A DNA stretch of 64,000 bases from the NCBI RefSeq assembly GCF_047496725.1, contig NC_132970.1:17536501-17600500 (forward strand). The letters run 5' to 3'. Position 1 is the first letter of the stretch. Every line of letters starts with the position of its first letter. Below, in pieces: positions 62,251-64,000 of this stretch. Below the pieces are notes generated by a model. The model had not been told where the DNA came from, did not search any database, and saw only the letters and a program-made list of their open reading frames with translations. The position numbers and the translations under genes were made by a program. Source of the stretch: Anoplolepis gracilipes. Lineage: Eukaryota > Arthropoda > Insecta > Hymenoptera > Formicidae.

Positions 62251-64000
62251 ATTTTATCTCAATATTAATTAATTTACTAGTGTACTAATTATCAATATAA
62301 TTATTTGACACATTAATAGAATTGGAGAATTTTAACCTATATTACTAATCAAAGCTCCTAGCTCCTATTGCCTTTTTCTATCTCTTTATTTATTACTAAG
62401 GAGCTCATACTTAATTTTATAAACTGGTTTGTATTTTTTATTTGGTCTGGAATGCTAAAGAGGTTAAAAAAGTACACAAACAATTTTTATATAAAACATT
62501 TATTAATACATAAATTACTCGAAATCCAGTTTACTTCTAAAAACGGCTACTACATTTTAAAAATTCGGTCGACTATTCTTTTTCAGGAAAAGATATTCAA
62601 GAAATACTATGCTATTTCATATGTGGTGCACCTGTTATAATACGATGTTCTGGGTGCAAGAAATATTTGTGTATGCGTCATTTTTTTTGAAGATCATCAT
62701 GATTGTAAATCGAAAAATAAGAATTCGTTCGTAAGTAAAAATTTCATCTAGAAAGTTACAATATTACTACATATCTTTGTAATAATTATTCTTATACATT
62801 ACAGAGAACATTGTAAAAATATATGGTGTGGTAGCTTAGAGAATTATCAACAGTAGAATTAATGCACGCTATCTGTGTATAATTTCTTTACTCTTAACTA
62901 CTATTTTCACGTTTAGTTATGGATTGCACAATTTTTTATAATGTGACCTGTAAGTTGAAGATTGAAAAAACACGTATAATCTAAGCAAAATCAGGTGATA
63001 TGATATGTTATATTTTATGGAAATTTAAAAACATAATTAAAAAAATTTTATTTTGATAAAACTATTAAATATACACATATACATATATTGTTACGTCCAG
63101 GCCTAGGGAAGGATGGGTCGAAAAAAAGGGCGTAATAATACTTATGCTAAAGTCAAGCGTCTTACGGACGAATGACTCGGTTGAACAAATCTCAAGGCTT
63201 GGAAAGCAGATAAACGACGGAATGTCGCTATTACACTGGTCTTTCGAACGTTCACTCGGTGGTCCCCTTTTTGGCAAGGGAATTAAATCTCTGTTACACA
63301 AGACGGTACTTTGTGCGATTTCGGATTAGAGAAGCAAGAGCGAAGAAAATTAATTGAATGAATTATTAAATTAAACATTATAATTTATTAGAAAAAAATT
63401 AAATAAAAATAAAGAAGAATAAACATACAGAATATAACATTATTATCTGCGGTAACATGAAGAGAAATACGAATACATACATATATTTATAAATATTATT
63501 CATGTAATGTGTAGGTGGTTGTATTTGTAATTATTATCGCGAGTGTTACACAAATTCGAAGGTCATGAGTCAGAAAAATGTGGGAATAATTCTAACGTTA
63601 AATCTTAAGTTCTGACTGGTCATTACAATGTATAATTAATACAGTAAGAAATAAAAATGAAATAGTATCAAAATGTATATGTAACTAAATGTAAAAGTGT
63701 ATACATTAAAGACGATCAGAGGTGATTTCGCCGCTTGCATGAGCGTTAGATCATTAAGAAATTTAGAAAATTAAGAGATTGAAGTTCATAAGATAACACT
63801 ACTCAACTGACACTCACCAATTCGAATGAAACTTAACATACTTATTAAACACCGAAAAATTTTGAACACGTGTTTTTTTGTTTTTGTTAAATACGCATTT
63901 TAAGGGTAAAAATTATCCCTCAATTTCTTATGAGGATAGGAACAGCTACGGCTAATTATTTCCGATACGATACATTTTCGGCATCCCGTCAAAGATTTTC
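62251..64000. other. AT-rich stretch without genes
   Basis: Open frames here (for example 62368-62640) have the composition of random AT-rich DNA and no recognisable domain. The GC-richer part at 63090-63330 is repeat-derived (second copy of the dispersed repeat at 63252-63370). Confidence 0.45.
63252..63370 (+). repeat. Dispersed repeat, copy 2
   Basis: Second copy of the sequence at 61082-61195. It lies within a GC-richer stretch beginning TGTTACGTCC at 63089, which could be an LTR end, but I could not find a matching terminus or target duplication. Confidence 0.5.

Noticed and set aside
63089..63550. Possible solo LTR starting TGTTACGTCC
   Set aside because: No second LTR, no matching end with target duplication, and the right border is a guess.

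Overview
The window is eukaryotic and looks like a hymenopteran insect, most probably an ant. It is AT-rich, its genes are split by GT-AG (and two GC-AG) introns, its proteins are insect-type, and it carries many short inverted-repeat transposons, TA microsatellites and a Penelope-like element. The ant assignment is inference; the insect assignment is firm.

Layout. 1-5291 holds no recognisable gene. 5292-6255 (minus) is NDUFB8, a membrane-arm subunit of mitochondrial complex I. It is head-to-head, across a GC-richer shared promoter (about 6256-6870), with brahma (brm, plus, 7456-33992), the Swi2/Snf2 ATPase of the BAP/PBAP chromatin remodelling complexes. The first coding intron of brm is 18.1 kb long. 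It contains four tandem inositol monophosphatase (IMPase) paralogues, all on the opposite strand (8186-10547, 11477-15344, 18075-21327, 22222-24174). I could rebuild all four with matching intron phases and complete catalytic motifs. The second coding exon of brm (25843-27980) encodes a tract of roughly 650 residues of degenerate GPxQMGPGG-type repeats, giving a predicted protein of 2,089 residues against about 1,640 in Drosophila.

33993-45343 separates brm from the next recognisable gene. It contains a TA-flanked inverted-repeat element, another terminal-inverted-repeat (TIR) element set between TA microsatellites, and a candidate two-exon gene (39583-44940, plus). That gene would encode a 140-residue secreted protein with a signal peptide and seven cysteines; I do not recognise the family.

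45344-54518 (minus) is a fatty acid synthase of 2,082 residues with KS, MAT, DH, ER, KR and ACP regions but no thioesterase domain. 54519-64000 has no convincing host gene. It is a transposon-rich stretch with a decayed Penelope-like element ending in a GIY-YIG domain, large inverted repeats, a TTAA-flanked MITE, hammerhead-ribozyme-like motifs, a tRNA-like 3' half and TA microsatellites.

The genes do not form one pathway. The notable points are the nested antisense IMPase cluster, the Brm repeat expansion, the thioesterase-less synthase, the candidate secreted protein, and the hammerhead-like motifs near the Penelope remnant. All gene models were built by eye from reading frame, splice sites and phase; nothing was searched or aligned by computer.
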